Part shown: piece after piece, positions 43,402 through 52,206 of the stretch | Layout of the letters: every line of letters begins with the position of its first letter | Position numbering within the stretch: position 1 is the stretch's first letter | Source of the DNA: Lentibacillus amyloliquefaciens | Lineage (GTDB): Bacteria > Bacillota > Bacilli > Bacillales > Amphibacillaceae | Assembly: GCF_001307805.1 (NCBI RefSeq) | Contig: NZ_CP013862.1 | Location: forward strand, 3,410,001-3,474,000 | Direction of reading: 5' to 3' | Length of the DNA: 64,000 nt | Notes under the pieces: model-generated | Told to the model about the DNA's origin: nothing | The model's database searches: none | What the model saw: the letters and a program-made list of their open reading frames with translations, nothing else | Translations under genes and position numbers: made by a program

Positions 43402-43735
43402 TTTATGACCTCCTTTTTCTTGTATTTGGTAGTCTTCCCGGTCTTGTCCAAAATAAAAACAAAAGGCAGATTGGAGGTAATTTGCGTGGGGATGGGAAAG
43501 CGTGGCAAGTCACTGCGCGAAATCGGTTTGGGACTGTGTGAAATTCGATCATCATCACCGCGCGGCGATCAAAAAATGAGTAAAGTTGATGAGATAATAC
43601 TCCCGAAAAATGGTGATACTTAAATGTCAGAGGTTTATATTGTAGTCTTTGATAATTGATAAAACAATTTTAGAATGGTATCATAAAATTAATTATCCCC
43701 ATCAAAATAGTGTGGATTATTAAGGAGGAAATAAA
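43402..43735. other. divergent intergenic region
   Basis: No gene that I can support. A plus-strand frame at about 43493-43621 reads GKRGKSLREIGLGLCEI, which has basic-protein character but no start context or family. The promoter of the rhodanese gene lies at its right end. Confidence 0.5.
43656..43684 (+). promoter_or_regulatory. promoter of the rhodanese gene
   Basis: TTGATA (43656-43661), 17 bp, TATCAT (43679-43684), 51 bases before ATG. Confidence 0.6.
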
Positions 43736-44644
43736 ATGAGCCAAGTTCCATTGATTGTGACGACTGACTGGCTGGTGGAAAGACTGGATGATCCGAAATT
43801 ACGATTAATAGATGCCACGACATTTCTAAAACGGCCTGATGATGGTGGTTATTATGATGTATGGTCAGGTGAGGACGCGTATAAAGAAGGCCATATCCCC
43901 GGTGCTGTTTTCGCTGATTTGTTGAATGATCTTTCTGACCCGGATTCGGAGTTCGCTTTCACTGTTCCTTCAAGAGAACGATTCACCAGTAAAATGAGTG
44001 AACTGGGTGTCGGTGACAATGATACGTATGTTGTCGTGTATGACAGCGGATTAGCTGAAGCAGGAGCGTCGGTTGTCGCTTCCGACTGGGCATCACGGCT
44101 TGCCTGGCAGCTGCAATATGAAGGACTGGATGAGGTTGCAGTGCTTGATGGCGGTTTCCAGAAATGGCAGGAGGAAGGACGCCCTGTTTCAACTGATCCC
44201 GGATCTTATCCGAAAGCTAATTTCACAGGGGAGCGTCGTCCTGAATTATTGGCGACGAAAGAGGATGTAAAAAATGCGATGAATGACGATAATGTCGTTC
44301 TCGTTAACAGTCTGACGAAAGCAGACTTTAATGGTGAAACAGACACCTATGAGCGCAGCGGGCATATCCCGGGCAGTGTCAATGTTTTCTTTGGCGACCA
44401 CTCAGATCCGGAATCGAAAGAACTGCATGACGATAATAAATTGCGTGAGGCATTTGAAAAATCAGGAGCACTTGACCCTGATAAGAAGGTCATAACCTAT
44501 TGCGGGAGCGGCATTGCTGCAACGTGGAACGCCCTGATTTTGAATAAGTTAGGACAAAATAACGTTGCCATGTACGATGGTTCCATGACTGAATGGGCTG
44601 CAGATAAATCACTTCCGTTAGATACAGCGGAAAAAGATAAATAA
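43736..44644 (+). CDS. thiosulfate/3-mercaptopyruvate sulfurtransferase (two-domain rhodanese)
   Basis: 302 residues with tandem rhodanese domains. The N-terminal one is inactive (YKEGHIPGAVFADLLNDLSDPDS). The C-terminal one has catalytic C256 in TYCGSGIAAT. The CGSG loop is like that of 3-mercaptopyruvate sulfurtransferases, but the donor cannot be decided from sequence. It transfers sulfane sulfur to a thiophilic acceptor in the cytoplasm. It has a well-formed ribosome site (AAGGAGG), its own promoter, and a terminator at 44651-44685. Confidence 0.92.
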   Translation: MSQVPLIVTTDWLVERLDDPKLRLIDATTFLKRPDDGGYYDVWSGEDAYKEGHIPGAVFADLLNDLSDPDSEFAFTVPSRERFTSKMSELGVGDNDTYVVVYDSGLAEAGASVVASDWASRLAWQLQYEGLDEVAVLDGGFQKWQEEGRPVSTDPGSYPKANFTGERRPELLATKEDVKNAMNDDNVVLVNSLTKADFNGETDTYERSGHIPGSVNVFFGDHSDPESKELHDDNKLREAFEKSGALDPDKKVITYCGSGIAATWNALILNKLGQNNVAMYDGSMTEWAADKSLPLDTAEKDK

Positions 44645-44650
44645 ATGTTG

Positions 44651-44685
44651 AAAAGACGCCAGTGAGTGATGCTGGTGTCTTTTTA
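44651..44685 (+). terminator. terminator of the rhodanese gene
   Basis: AAGACGCCAG/CTGGTGTCTT stem (one G-U), followed by TTTTT. Confidence 0.8.
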
Positions 44686-44699
44686 TCCCGCATGTAACT

Positions 44700-45039
44700 G
44701 GAGTAAGACCCCCCCACCTCAAATGTTCCGAGTATACGATGAAGATTAGGTGGGGGATCAACTGCCGGTAAATGTCCGATTCGTTCATCTAACAATCAGT
44801 GGGGGAAGAAAGAAACCCCCCACTGATTGAAGATTCACTATATTTATGAGAGAGATTGGATCAGGTCTTAGCATATCTGCTATCAGGAGACGATTGGATT
44901 TATAGATGACATGAAAATCGCTGTAGATTGATTAATCATCGCTATAGTTCAGATCAACACTGCTGTAGTTTAGAAGAGAATCGCTTTAGATAAAAAGACC
45001 CCGGCAATCAAACGCCGCGGCCCTTGTTTTAATACGTTT
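44700..45039. other. gene-free stretch with a two-hairpin element
   Basis: No gene is visible. Two strong hairpins occur (44711-44756 and 44793-44829), and the first contains copy 2 of the 27-bp repeat. On the minus strand a GC-rich hairpin plus TTTTT at about 44993-45030 terminates the mur operon. Confidence 0.6.
44711..44829 (+). repeat. two-hairpin element containing 27-bp dispersed repeat, copy 2
   Basis: CCCCCACCT (44711-44719) pairs with AGGTGGGGG (44748-44756), enclosing a 28-base loop. CAATCAGTGGGGG (44793-44805) pairs with CCCCCACTGATTG (44817-44829) as a perfect 13-bp stem. The G-rich arm and following bases (44748-44774) recur at 32776-32802. No T-run follows either hairpin, so neither is a standard terminator. 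Confidence 0.7.
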
Positions 45040-46968
45040 CTATTTCACTTCCAACAGCTTACTTCCTGCTTCAACATGTTTTGCGTCAACTGGTGTAATA
45101 GCTTCATAGTTGTTTGAGTTGGTGATGACAACGGGTGATGCGATATTGAAACCTTTGTTTTTAATTGCTTCAATATCAAACGTGCATAAGAGCTGGCCTG
45201 CTTTGACTTCATCATCTTGGGATACGTGCAGTTCAAATACCTTTTCTTTGATATCGACTGTATCCAGTCCGATATGCAGCAATATCTCGGCTCCATTGTC
45301 TGAAGTGATTCCAACGGCATGGCCGGTCGGATAAACCGTCGACACTGTTCCCGCAGCAGGTGCATATAATTTGCCTTCAGTTGGGTAAATTGCGATGCCT
45401 TTGCCGACGAGTTCATTTGCGAAAACTTCATCCGTGAGTTCATTCAATGGGCGTAATTCCCCGGTTAAAGGACTCTTGATATGCGTCTCGTCGCCGTCTT
45501 GTCTGGATGCAGCTGCTTCCTGCTTCGGCTGATTAGTACTCGTCTGAGAAGGGGTCTCACCGTAGAGTTTGTACACCATTTCCTCTTTGAAGCCAAACAG
45601 ATACGTCAGGATGAACCCGCCGATATAAGAAATGACAAGCCCGATAATATACAGTAAATAGTTGTTGTCAGCTATTAGCGGGATCATGACAATGCCTGAA
45701 GGCCCCACAGTAATCGCACCTACACTGGACAGGGATAGAAATGCACCGCCGAACCCGGCACCAAGACTGGCTGTGATAAATGGCCGGCCTAGTGGCAGGG
45801 TGACACCGTATATAAGCGGTTCACCAATTCCCAGAAAGCCAACAGGCGTAACACTTGCGACTGTATTTTTCAGACGTTTGCTTTTGGTTTTAAGATAAAT
45901 GGCGATCATGGCACCGACTTGTCCGCCGCCTGCCATCGCAAGGATTGGAAGCAGCGTCGTTGAGCCAAACTGCTCAATCAATTCCAGGTGTACTGGAATC
46001 AGTCCCTGGTGCATGCCGACTGTCACCAGTGGAAGGAATGTCGCTGACAGGATAAACCCGCCGATGACACCGCCGGCTTCAAGCATGCCGTCAACAAGGA
46101 ACCATGTAATGCCGTCCATTAGTATGCCGGCAATCGGCTGGATGACAACGATTGTTGCAAGAGACCCAACCATAACGGTAATCAATGGTGTTAAAATTAA
46201 ATCCAGACTATCCGGTACATGATTACGGATAAATTTCTCTATTTTGGTAAACAGATAAGCAGCTACAATAACACCTAACAGACCGCCGAGACCGGAGCTG
46301 ACGCTTAAGTCCAGTCCAAACAAACTTAACGTGCCGATATCGCCTAACACCGGTGCATAAATCAGTAAACCTGCAATGCCGCCGAGGACCATTGTTCCGC
46401 CGAATTCTCTCGCCGTATTGATACCAACAAACACACCGAGTGAACCAAAGAGCAAACCACCGATCGATTGCAGCAGCATGTACCAGTCTGACTCGAGAAC
46501 TGCCTCATTTATCATGTCGGCATCTGCCATGTTCAAAATCAAGTTGGCAATACCGAGCATTAAACCGGAGGCGACCAGCCCTGGCACGATTGGCACAAAA
46601 ATGTTACCAATGTGCCTGAATAGCTGCTGGAAGCTTGATGTTTGTTTTGCTTTATATGACGCCTTCGTATCTCCGGCAAGATCGAATTCGCTGGCATCAT
46701 CTTCGCCTTCAACATCCACATTAATCCGTGTGCTTTCGTGTATTTCATTGGCAACTTTTGTTACTTTTCCGGGGCCCAAAACAATTTGGATGGTACCCTG
46801 ATCAATGACACTTAAGACTTCATCATAGCCTTTGATCGCTTCAAGATCGACATTATTGCGTGATTTAAGATTAATCCGCAACCGCGTTATACAATTCGTG
46901 AGGCTGGCAATGTTTCCCTCGCCGCCAAGGTTTTTAACAATTATTTGTGCCAGTTCTTTATTATTCAT
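45040..46968 (-). CDS. murP: PTS EIIBCA permease, probably N-acetylmuramic acid (MurP-like)
   Basis: 642 residues of glucose-superfamily PTS. EIIB has phosphocysteine C26 in LTNCITRLRINL. EIIC (about residues 115-465) has ten helices with GFLGIGEPLIYGVTLPLGRPF. A Gln/Ala linker leads to a C-terminal EIIA-Glc domain with AEILLHIGLDTVDIKE carrying the phosphohistidine. The ATG at 46968 overlaps the murQ stop (ATGAATAA), so translation is coupled. That linkage makes MurNAc the likely substrate. B. subtilis MurP lacks a fused EIIA, so this is an EIIBCA variant. Confidence 0.83.
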   Translation of the reverse strand: MNNKELAQIIVKNLGGEGNIASLTNCITRLRINLKSRNNVDLEAIKGYDEVLSVIDQGTIQIVLGPGKVTKVANEIHESTRINVDVEGEDDASEFDLAGDTKASYKAKQTSSFQQLFRHIGNIFVPIVPGLVASGLMLGIANLILNMADADMINEAVLESDWYMLLQSIGGLLFGSLGVFVGINTAREFGGTMVLGGIAGLLIYAPVLGDIGTLSLFGLDLSVSSGLGGLLGVIVAAYLFTKIEKFIRNHVPDSLDLILTPLITVMVGSLATIVVIQPIAGILMDGITWFLVDGMLEAGGVIGGFILSATFLPLVTVGMHQGLIPVHLELIEQFGSTTLLPILAMAGGGQVGAMIAIYLKTKSKRLKNTVASVTPVGFLGIGEPLIYGVTLPLGRPFITASLGAGFGGAFLSLSSVGAITVGPSGIVMIPLIADNNYLLYIIGLVISYIGGFILTYLFGFKEEMVYKLYGETPSQTSTNQPKQEAAASRQDGDETHIKSPLTGELRPLNELTDEVFANELVGKGIAIYPTEGKLYAPAAGTVSTVYPTGHAVGITSDNGAEILLHIGLDTVDIKEKVFELHVSQDDEVKAGQLLCTFDIEAIKNKGFNIASPVVITNSNNYEAITPVDAKHVEAGSKLLEVK

Positions 46969-47881
46969 GGTGTTCACCATCCTTTTCTGCTAGTCTGATA
47001 GCTTTGCGCACAAATCCATTTGTCTGTTCAAGATGTGCTTTTGCCTCGTCATAACTGCACTGTAATTTGATCATAATAATGGCTATTTTTGGATTTTGCT
47101 CCGATTTTTCTAAATAGGCTGCGGCTGTATCAGTATCGGCTTGTGCAGCACGCGAGACAATATTTTTAGCCCGCTTTCGGAGTTTTTCGTTGGTTGGCTG
47201 TACATCGACCATTAGATTTTTATAGACCTTGCCAATGCCAATCATGGAACTTGTTGAAATCATATTTAACGCCAGTTTTTGCGCCGTCCCTGCTTTCAGT
47301 CGGGTGGATCCTGTTAAAATTTCCGGACCGACTTCAATTTCAATTGGAATGTCCGCATAGTGACTAATTTTGGCATTTTTGTTGCAACTAATCGCTGCTG
47401 TAAGCGCGCCGACTTGATGGCTGTATGTCAAGCCGCCAATACAATACGGGGTGCGCCCGCTCGCAGCTAAAGCGATGACGGTATCGCTTTCATTCAAATT
47501 CAAGTCTTTCAGGTCAGTCTTAGCTTGATCGGGATCATCTTCAGCCCCTTCAACAGCATCCGTAATGGCTTCCTGGCCTCCTGCGATAAGACTCCTGACT
47601 TTTTCAGGATCTGTGCCAAATGTCGGCGGGCACTCTGCCGCATCCAGAATTCCCAGTCTGCCGCTGGTGCCAGCCCCGATATAAATGAGCCGGCCGCCTT
47701 TTTCAAATGAGTCAATGACGGCTTGAGCAGCTTTTTCAATTTGGTTTATTTCGTTATTCACTGCTTCGGGAACTGTTTTATCTTCTTCGTTCATCACCTG
47801 TAATATTTCACGGGTACTCATTTCGTCCAAATTCATGGTTTTATGATTCTGTTCTTCTGTTGTTGTTCTTGTTTTGGTCAC
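46961..47881 (-). CDS. murQ: N-acetylmuramic acid 6-phosphate etherase
   Basis: A 306-residue SIS-domain enzyme cleaving the lactyl ether of MurNAc-6-phosphate to GlcNAc-6-phosphate and lactate. The signature IGAGTSGRLGILDAAECPPTF (68-88) contains the catalytic E83. The C-terminal helical UBA-like tail (IIMIKLQCSYDEAKAHLEQTNGFVRKAI) is present. The start is GTG 47881, with AAGGAGG inside the end of murR. It belongs to peptidoglycan recycling and cell-wall salvage with MurP. Confidence 0.95.
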   Translation of the reverse strand: MTKTRTTTEEQNHKTMNLDEMSTREILQVMNEEDKTVPEAVNNEINQIEKAAQAVIDSFEKGGRLIYIGAGTSGRLGILDAAECPPTFGTDPEKVRSLIAGGQEAITDAVEGAEDDPDQAKTDLKDLNLNESDTVIALAASGRTPYCIGGLTYSHQVGALTAAISCNKNAKISHYADIPIEIEVGPEILTGSTRLKAGTAQKLALNMISTSSMIGIGKVYKNLMVDVQPTNEKLRKRAKNIVSRAAQADTDTAAAYLEKSEQNPKIAIIMIKLQCSYDEAKAHLEQTNGFVRKAIRLAEKDGEHHE

Positions 47882-47883
47882 GT

Positions 47884-48744
47884 TTAAGTTTCCTCCTTCT
47901 GACTTTTCTGGATGATGTCATACGTTTCGTTTAGATGTGCCAGGGATTTGTCGTAATCCTCGTAAGCACATGCGGTATAGAGCATGTCGATCACATTTAA
48001 TGAAGCGATTCGTGACGACATGGCAGCACTCCGGAACTCATCTTCCTGAGCGGCGACATATAAGACGGCATCCGCCATGTCACTCAAATGCGAATTGGCA
48101 TATTTCGTTACGGCAATAACCTTTGCCCCTTTGGATTGAGCAATTTGCACACAGTCCAAAACTTCCTGTGTTTCACCCGAATAGGAGATAGCGATTGCCA
48201 CGTCCCGATCGTCCAAATTGACAGCAGATACCTTTTGCATATGAAAATCACTATATGCTGTACACGCTTTATTAATCCGCATAAATTTCTGAACAGCATC
48301 AAACGCGATTAAAAGACTTGCCCCAATACCGTAAAAGTCAATCTTCCGCGCATTAATTAAATACTGGTTGGCGGTTTTAAATTGATCTTTTTGTAGTAAT
48401 TGCAGCGAACTGTACAATGATTGGATGTTAGTATTCGTGATAACCGACATCATTTTATCGATGGAATCCTCGGGCGACAAGGTTTCCTGTTCCAAGTCGT
48501 GCAAATCAATCACCGCGAGATCACCGGATAATTTAAGCTTGAAATCTTTAAAGCCTTTGTAGCCAAGCGTCTGAGAGTAGCGCATAACAGCGGAAGGACT
48601 GGCATAACTGGCATGAGCGAGCTGATTGACGGTCATTGTTACTGCCTGTTCCGGATGATTTAAAATATATTTGGCGACCGCTCCTTCAGAGGGCTTAACG
48701 TAATTAAGCGATTCTCTTACTTTATATAAAATACCTTCCAGCAT
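47884..48744 (-). CDS. murR: RpiR-family regulator MurR
   Basis: A 286-residue RpiR-type regulator. The N-terminal helix-turn-helix is at about residues 30-60 (VNQLAHASYASPSAVMRYSQTLGYKGF is the recognition region). The C-terminal SIS domain (KIDFYGIGASLLIAFDAVQKF, AIAISYSGETQEVLDC) probably senses MurNAc-6-phosphate. ATG 48744 is chosen because GGAGGTGATT precedes it directly; a farther in-frame GTG at 48759 lacks a site. It is first in the murR-murQ-murP operon and is likely its repressor. Confidence 0.9.
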   Translation of the reverse strand: MLEGILYKVRESLNYVKPSEGAVAKYILNHPEQAVTMTVNQLAHASYASPSAVMRYSQTLGYKGFKDFKLKLSGDLAVIDLHDLEQETLSPEDSIDKMMSVITNTNIQSLYSSLQLLQKDQFKTANQYLINARKIDFYGIGASLLIAFDAVQKFMRINKACTAYSDFHMQKVSAVNLDDRDVAIAISYSGETQEVLDCVQIAQSKGAKVIAVTKYANSHLSDMADAVLYVAAQEDEFRSAAMSSRIASLNVIDMLYTACAYEDYDKSLAHLNETYDIIQKSQKEET

Positions 48745-48765
48745 AATCACCTCCGTCACGTTTTA

Positions 48766-48813
48766 CGTTAGCGCTTTCATATTTATATTAAATCTTATGG
48801 AATATAAATTCAA
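48766..48813 (-). promoter_or_regulatory. mur operon promoter with downstream cre
   Basis: On the minus strand TTGAAT (48808-48813), 17 bp, TAATAT (48785-48790). The cre-like TGAAAGCGCTAACG (48766-48779, one mismatch in the last base) sits over the start region. CcpA control of MurNAc use is expected. Confidence 0.7.
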
Positions 48814-48923
48814 TTAAAATAATATTTTTGGTATAAAATTTTAGATTTTGAAACTTAGTATGTGAGAGAAGGGAAAACGCAGACATATATTTAGTTTGTT
48901 CATAATTTTAATTTTAAAAATTG

Positions 48924-48952
48924 TTGAAAAATTAACAGGTAAATGTTTTAAT
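48924..48952 (+). promoter_or_regulatory. candidate promoter of the ABC/isomerase/kinase operon
   Basis: TTGAAA (48924-48929), 17 bp, TTTAAT (48947-48952). The leader would be about 165 bases and includes the cre and the palindrome below. Confidence 0.5.
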
Positions 48953-49022
48953 AAGACTAGCAACTAAAAATTAAATGGGGAGGCGTCCATTATTTGAAAA
49001 AATAAACGCGACTGTCATTTAA

Positions 49023-49036
49023 TGAAAGCGTTGTCA
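49023..49036 (+). promoter_or_regulatory. CcpA cre site
   Basis: TGAAAGCGTTGTCA matches TGWAANCGNTNWCA at every position, 87 bases before the binding-protein start. It indicates carbon catabolite control of the operon. Confidence 0.85.
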
Positions 49037-49068
49037 AAAAGAATTCGGTTTGACGGTTGTCTGGATCA

Positions 49069-49084
49069 AAAGGTACGTACCTTT
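49069..49084 (+). promoter_or_regulatory. 16-bp perfect palindrome, probable GntR-type operator
   Basis: AAAGGTACGTACCTTT is a perfect palindrome 39 bases before the start codon. Its GTACGTAC core equals that of AraR-class GntR operators. The GntR/UTRA regulator at 54718 in this operon is the obvious candidate ligand-responsive binder. Confidence 0.6.
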
Positions 49085-49122
49085 ATAAAGTTGTCATGAT
49101 AAATCTTGAGGGAGGTATTTAA

Positions 49123-50418
49123 ATGAAAAAGTGGCTGGTCTTTATCATGGTGTTGCTTGTAATGGTTGTGATTGCTGCATGTGCCGATGACTCGAGTCAG
49201 GAGGGTGAGGGCGGAAGTGATGCCGGCGCTGATACAGATGCTGATGCAGCTTCGGAAGGCGGGGATGCAACAACTCTTAGCTTTATTCATTGGCGTGGGG
49301 AGGACAAGGAAGTATTTGAAGATATTATTGCGCAATTCGAAGAGGCGAATCCTGACATCAATGTTGAAATGAATATCTATCCTTCAGAACAATACCAGTC
49401 AAACGCTCCACAGCTGTTGCGGGACGGGTCGATTGGTGATGTATTTACGTCATTCCCGGGTTCACAGTTTGAAACGTTAAAAGACGCCGGTTTCTTTTCT
49501 GATTTAAGTGACGAAGATTTCGTGAGTAAATTCTCGGAAGGATCATTGGGAGTTGGCCAGGCTGATGGCAAGCAGTTGGCAATTCCGTATCAAATGGTCT
49601 TTAACATGCCGGTGTACAATAAGGGCATGTTTGAAGAGCTTGGTCTGGAAGCCCCAACCAGCTGGTCAGAATATCAGGAGATGGCGGATACATTAATTGA
49701 AAATGACATTATTCCAATCGCTTTTCCGGGTGCTGACATCGGACCAAACCAGACGATGAACAGCATGATGATGAATAATGCAAAGGATGAGGATGTTTTT
49801 CAGAAACTGGAGTCAGGGGAAGAGTCGCTTACGAATGAATGGTGGACATCAACACTGGAAGACTTCAAATTTTTTAATGAAAATGGTTATTTCCAGAAGG
49901 ATGCGTTAGGTACAAACCAGGATTCGGCCATGCAAATGGTTGCCAATGAAGAAGCAGCTATGTTGGCTACGGGATCCTATCATATGGCGACATTAAAAGA
50001 ATTAAACCCCGACCTCGAATTGGGCTTTTTACCGCCAATAACGGCTGAAGCAGGTGAAGTGGCATACGAAGGCATTCACACCGCGACGTTTATGCTCGCT
50101 ATTCATGAAAACTCTGAGAAGAAAGAAGAAGCGCGGAAGTTTATTGACTTTTTGAGTGATTCGGAAATAGCTTCTCAGTACGCAAATGGCACAGGCCAAC
50201 ACTTAACGGTTAAGGATGTGCAATATGATTCTGAAGAGCTGCAAAATACTGCCTATTGGATTACCGATAAAAAGACACGGTTCCAGCCGAGATATTTAAT
50301 TACAAATGGCTCTGTTGAGGATGCGGTTCTTGGTTCGATTGAAAATGTATTGGGCGGTGCTTCTGTAGAAGACGCAGCTGAAGAGGCGCAGAAGATTGTT
50401 GAAGAAAATATAGAGTAA
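49123..50418 (+). CDS. sugar ABC transporter substrate-binding lipoprotein
   Basis: A 431-residue carbohydrate-type binding protein. It has a lipoprotein signal with lipobox VIAAC (C20) and an acidic Gly/Asp/Ala linker. Typical MalE/MsmE motifs include IAQFEEANPDINVEMNIYPSE, VYNKGMFEELGLEAPTSWSEY and AMLATGSYHMATLKE. It is led by a cre site and a palindromic operator and is followed by two permeases, an isomerase and a kinase. The substrate is probably a mono- or small oligosaccharide that becomes the isomerase substrate. No ATPase gene is present, so an MsmX-type shared ATPase is assumed. ATG follows GAGGGAGG. Confidence 0.9.
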   Translation: MKKWLVFIMVLLVMVVIAACADDSSQEGEGGSDAGADTDADAASEGGDATTLSFIHWRGEDKEVFEDIIAQFEEANPDINVEMNIYPSEQYQSNAPQLLRDGSIGDVFTSFPGSQFETLKDAGFFSDLSDEDFVSKFSEGSLGVGQADGKQLAIPYQMVFNMPVYNKGMFEELGLEAPTSWSEYQEMADTLIENDIIPIAFPGADIGPNQTMNSMMMNNAKDEDVFQKLESGEESLTNEWWTSTLEDFKFFNENGYFQKDALGTNQDSAMQMVANEEAAMLATGSYHMATLKELNPDLELGFLPPITAEAGEVAYEGIHTATFMLAIHENSEKKEEARKFIDFLSDSEIASQYANGTGQHLTVKDVQYDSEELQNTAYWITDKKTRFQPRYLITNGSVEDAVLGSIENVLGGASVEDAAEEAQKIVEENIE

Positions 50419-50465
50419 CGCAAATCAAAGGCTCGCATGAATAGTAAACGCGAAGGACTGATTTT

Positions 50466-51341
50466 ATGAAAATACCAAAGTCTATCTATCTGTTCTTTAT
50501 ACCGGGTTTAGCCCTCTATGCGCTATTTTTTCTTTTCCCAACGTTCAGTGCTTTATATTATTCGTTTACAGACTGGGATGGCATAAGCGCTGATTACAAT
50601 TTTATCGGTCTGGAAAATTATGAAAAAGCTGCTCTGGGCGACAGTATTTTTATGAAGTCGGTCGGTAACAATCTGGAGTTTATGTTCTTTGTCGCGATAT
50701 TCCAGACGTTGGTTGCTTTAGTGTTTGCTATATTTCTGGCGAAAAACACTAAATTTAACTATTTCCTACGAGCCTTGTTTTTCTTTCCGACGATCTTATC
50801 ATCTGTATCGGTCGCGTTTATATGGGCATTTGTATATGATCCTAACCTTGGAATATTGAATCATTTGCTGACGATTACAGGGCTTGGGTTTTTGACGCAA
50901 AATTGGCTTGGTAACGGGGATATTGCCATTTATTCTTTGGCATTCACCCAGGTTTGGTTCCACGCGGGGCAGATGCTGATTATATTTGTGGCCGGATTGC
51001 ATGCGATTCCTGTTGATTTGTATGAAGCAGCAAAGATGGAAGGTGCTACAAGGTGGCAGATATTCAGAAAAATCACCTGGCCCTTATTGGCACCGTCAGC
51101 AACCATTGTCATCGCTTATACGACCATTCAGTCTTTCCAGGCTTTCGATTTAGTCTTTGCCTTGACTGGCGGCGGACCTAATTATGCTACTGAGATTATT
51201 TCAACCTACATTTATAATGTAGCTTTCAGAAACTTTGATTTTGGTTATGCATCGGCTATCTCTGTTATCTTTATGGCCATCATTGCATTGATAACGTATA
51301 TTCAGTTTAAAGTGTTGCGCTCAGGTCGTGTATCTTATTAG
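50466..51341 (+). CDS. sugar ABC transporter permease (MalF-type)
   Basis: A 291-residue, six-helix permease. The EAA loop reads IPVDLYEAAKMEGATRWQIFRKITWPLL near residue 180, and FALTGGGPNYATEIISTYIYN is the conserved C-terminal segment. It overlaps the next permease frame by one base. The ribosome site is weak (GAAGGA about 8 bases before ATG). Confidence 0.9.
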   Translation: MKIPKSIYLFFIPGLALYALFFLFPTFSALYYSFTDWDGISADYNFIGLENYEKAALGDSIFMKSVGNNLEFMFFVAIFQTLVALVFAIFLAKNTKFNYFLRALFFFPTILSSVSVAFIWAFVYDPNLGILNHLLTITGLGFLTQNWLGNGDIAIYSLAFTQVWFHAGQMLIIFVAGLHAIPVDLYEAAKMEGATRWQIFRKITWPLLAPSATIVIAYTTIQSFQAFDLVFALTGGGPNYATEIISTYIYNVAFRNFDFGYASAISVIFMAIIALITYIQFKVLRSGRVSY

Positions 51342-51358
51342 TGAGAGGGGCAATCAGG

Positions 51359-52168
51359 TTGTTTTTTAGACGGTTTGCGATACTTATCTATGCCATTTTA
51401 ATATTAGTCCCGGTCATCATGGTCGTATTGACATCATTGAAAACGTTGGAGCAGACATTCGATAACCCGCTGGGGATACCTGTTGATGGGCTGATTCTCG
51501 ATAATTTCAGGAATATATTTCAGGACCAGACGATGGCCGGCTATTTTGTGAACAGCTCGGTTGTGACGCTTTTCTCGGTTTCTTTCACATTATTTTTTGC
51601 GTCGATGATCGCTTATGGCATAACGCGGCTTAATAATTGGAAAGGGAATGGCCTGTTTGTATTGTTTACAGTCGGGATGATGGTACCGCCGCAAGTAAAT
51701 ATGGTTCCGTTATATTCGCTCGTTTCAAGTCTTGATCTGACTAATAGCCTGCTTGGACTTATTTTAGTCAATATATCGTCAACATTGCCAGTGGGTGTTT
51801 TTATATTAACCGGTTTTATGAAAACACTGCCGAAAGAATTATTCGAAGCTTCAACGATAGATGGAGCCGGCAACTGGCAAATATTTTCAAGGGTTGTCAT
51901 TCCCTTATCGCTGCCATCGCTTTCCGCAACCGCCATATTTTTGTTTGTAATGCACTGGAACGACCTGCTGTATCCATTATTATTCATTACAGATAATGCT
52001 TATAAAACGCTTCCGCTCGCACTGCTGGATTTTCAGGGTCAGTATTTGACCAATTATCCAATGCTGTTTACCGGTGTTTTAATCGCTTCGGTTCCAATGG
52101 TCATTATGTATATCTTTTTGCAGCGCTATTTCGTAGCCGGCATGACGTCCGGCAGTGTAAAAGGCTGA
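51359..52168 (+). CDS. sugar ABC transporter permease (MalG-type)
   Basis: About 269 residues with six helices. The EAA loop is LPKELFEASTIDGAGNWQIFSRVVIPL near residue 165 and the C-terminus is QRYFVAGMTSGSVKG. I prefer TTG 51359 because GAGAGGGG lies 8 bases upstream. A GTG at 51341 touching the previous stop is the alternative. Confidence 0.88.
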   Translation: MFFRRFAILIYAILILVPVIMVVLTSLKTLEQTFDNPLGIPVDGLILDNFRNIFQDQTMAGYFVNSSVVTLFSVSFTLFFASMIAYGITRLNNWKGNGLFVLFTVGMMVPPQVNMVPLYSLVSSLDLTNSLLGLILVNISSTLPVGVFILTGFMKTLPKELFEASTIDGAGNWQIFSRVVIPLSLPSLSATAIFLFVMHWNDLLYPLLFITDNAYKTLPLALLDFQGQYLTNYPMLFTGVLIASVPMVIMYIFLQRYFVAGMTSGSVKG

Positions 52169-52206
52169 TACACACAACGCAATATGACGAAAGGAAGTGA
52201 TGTTTC

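Noticed and set aside
43493..43621. Small basic plus-strand frame between the YusW-like and rhodanese genes
   Set aside because: No start with a ribosome site and no similarity I recognise; mentioned only in the intergenic note.
46376..46801. 141-codon plus-strand frame within murP
   Set aside because: It is antisense to murP in a third-position-GC-rich segment; composition is proline/serine-rich as expected of a shadow frame.
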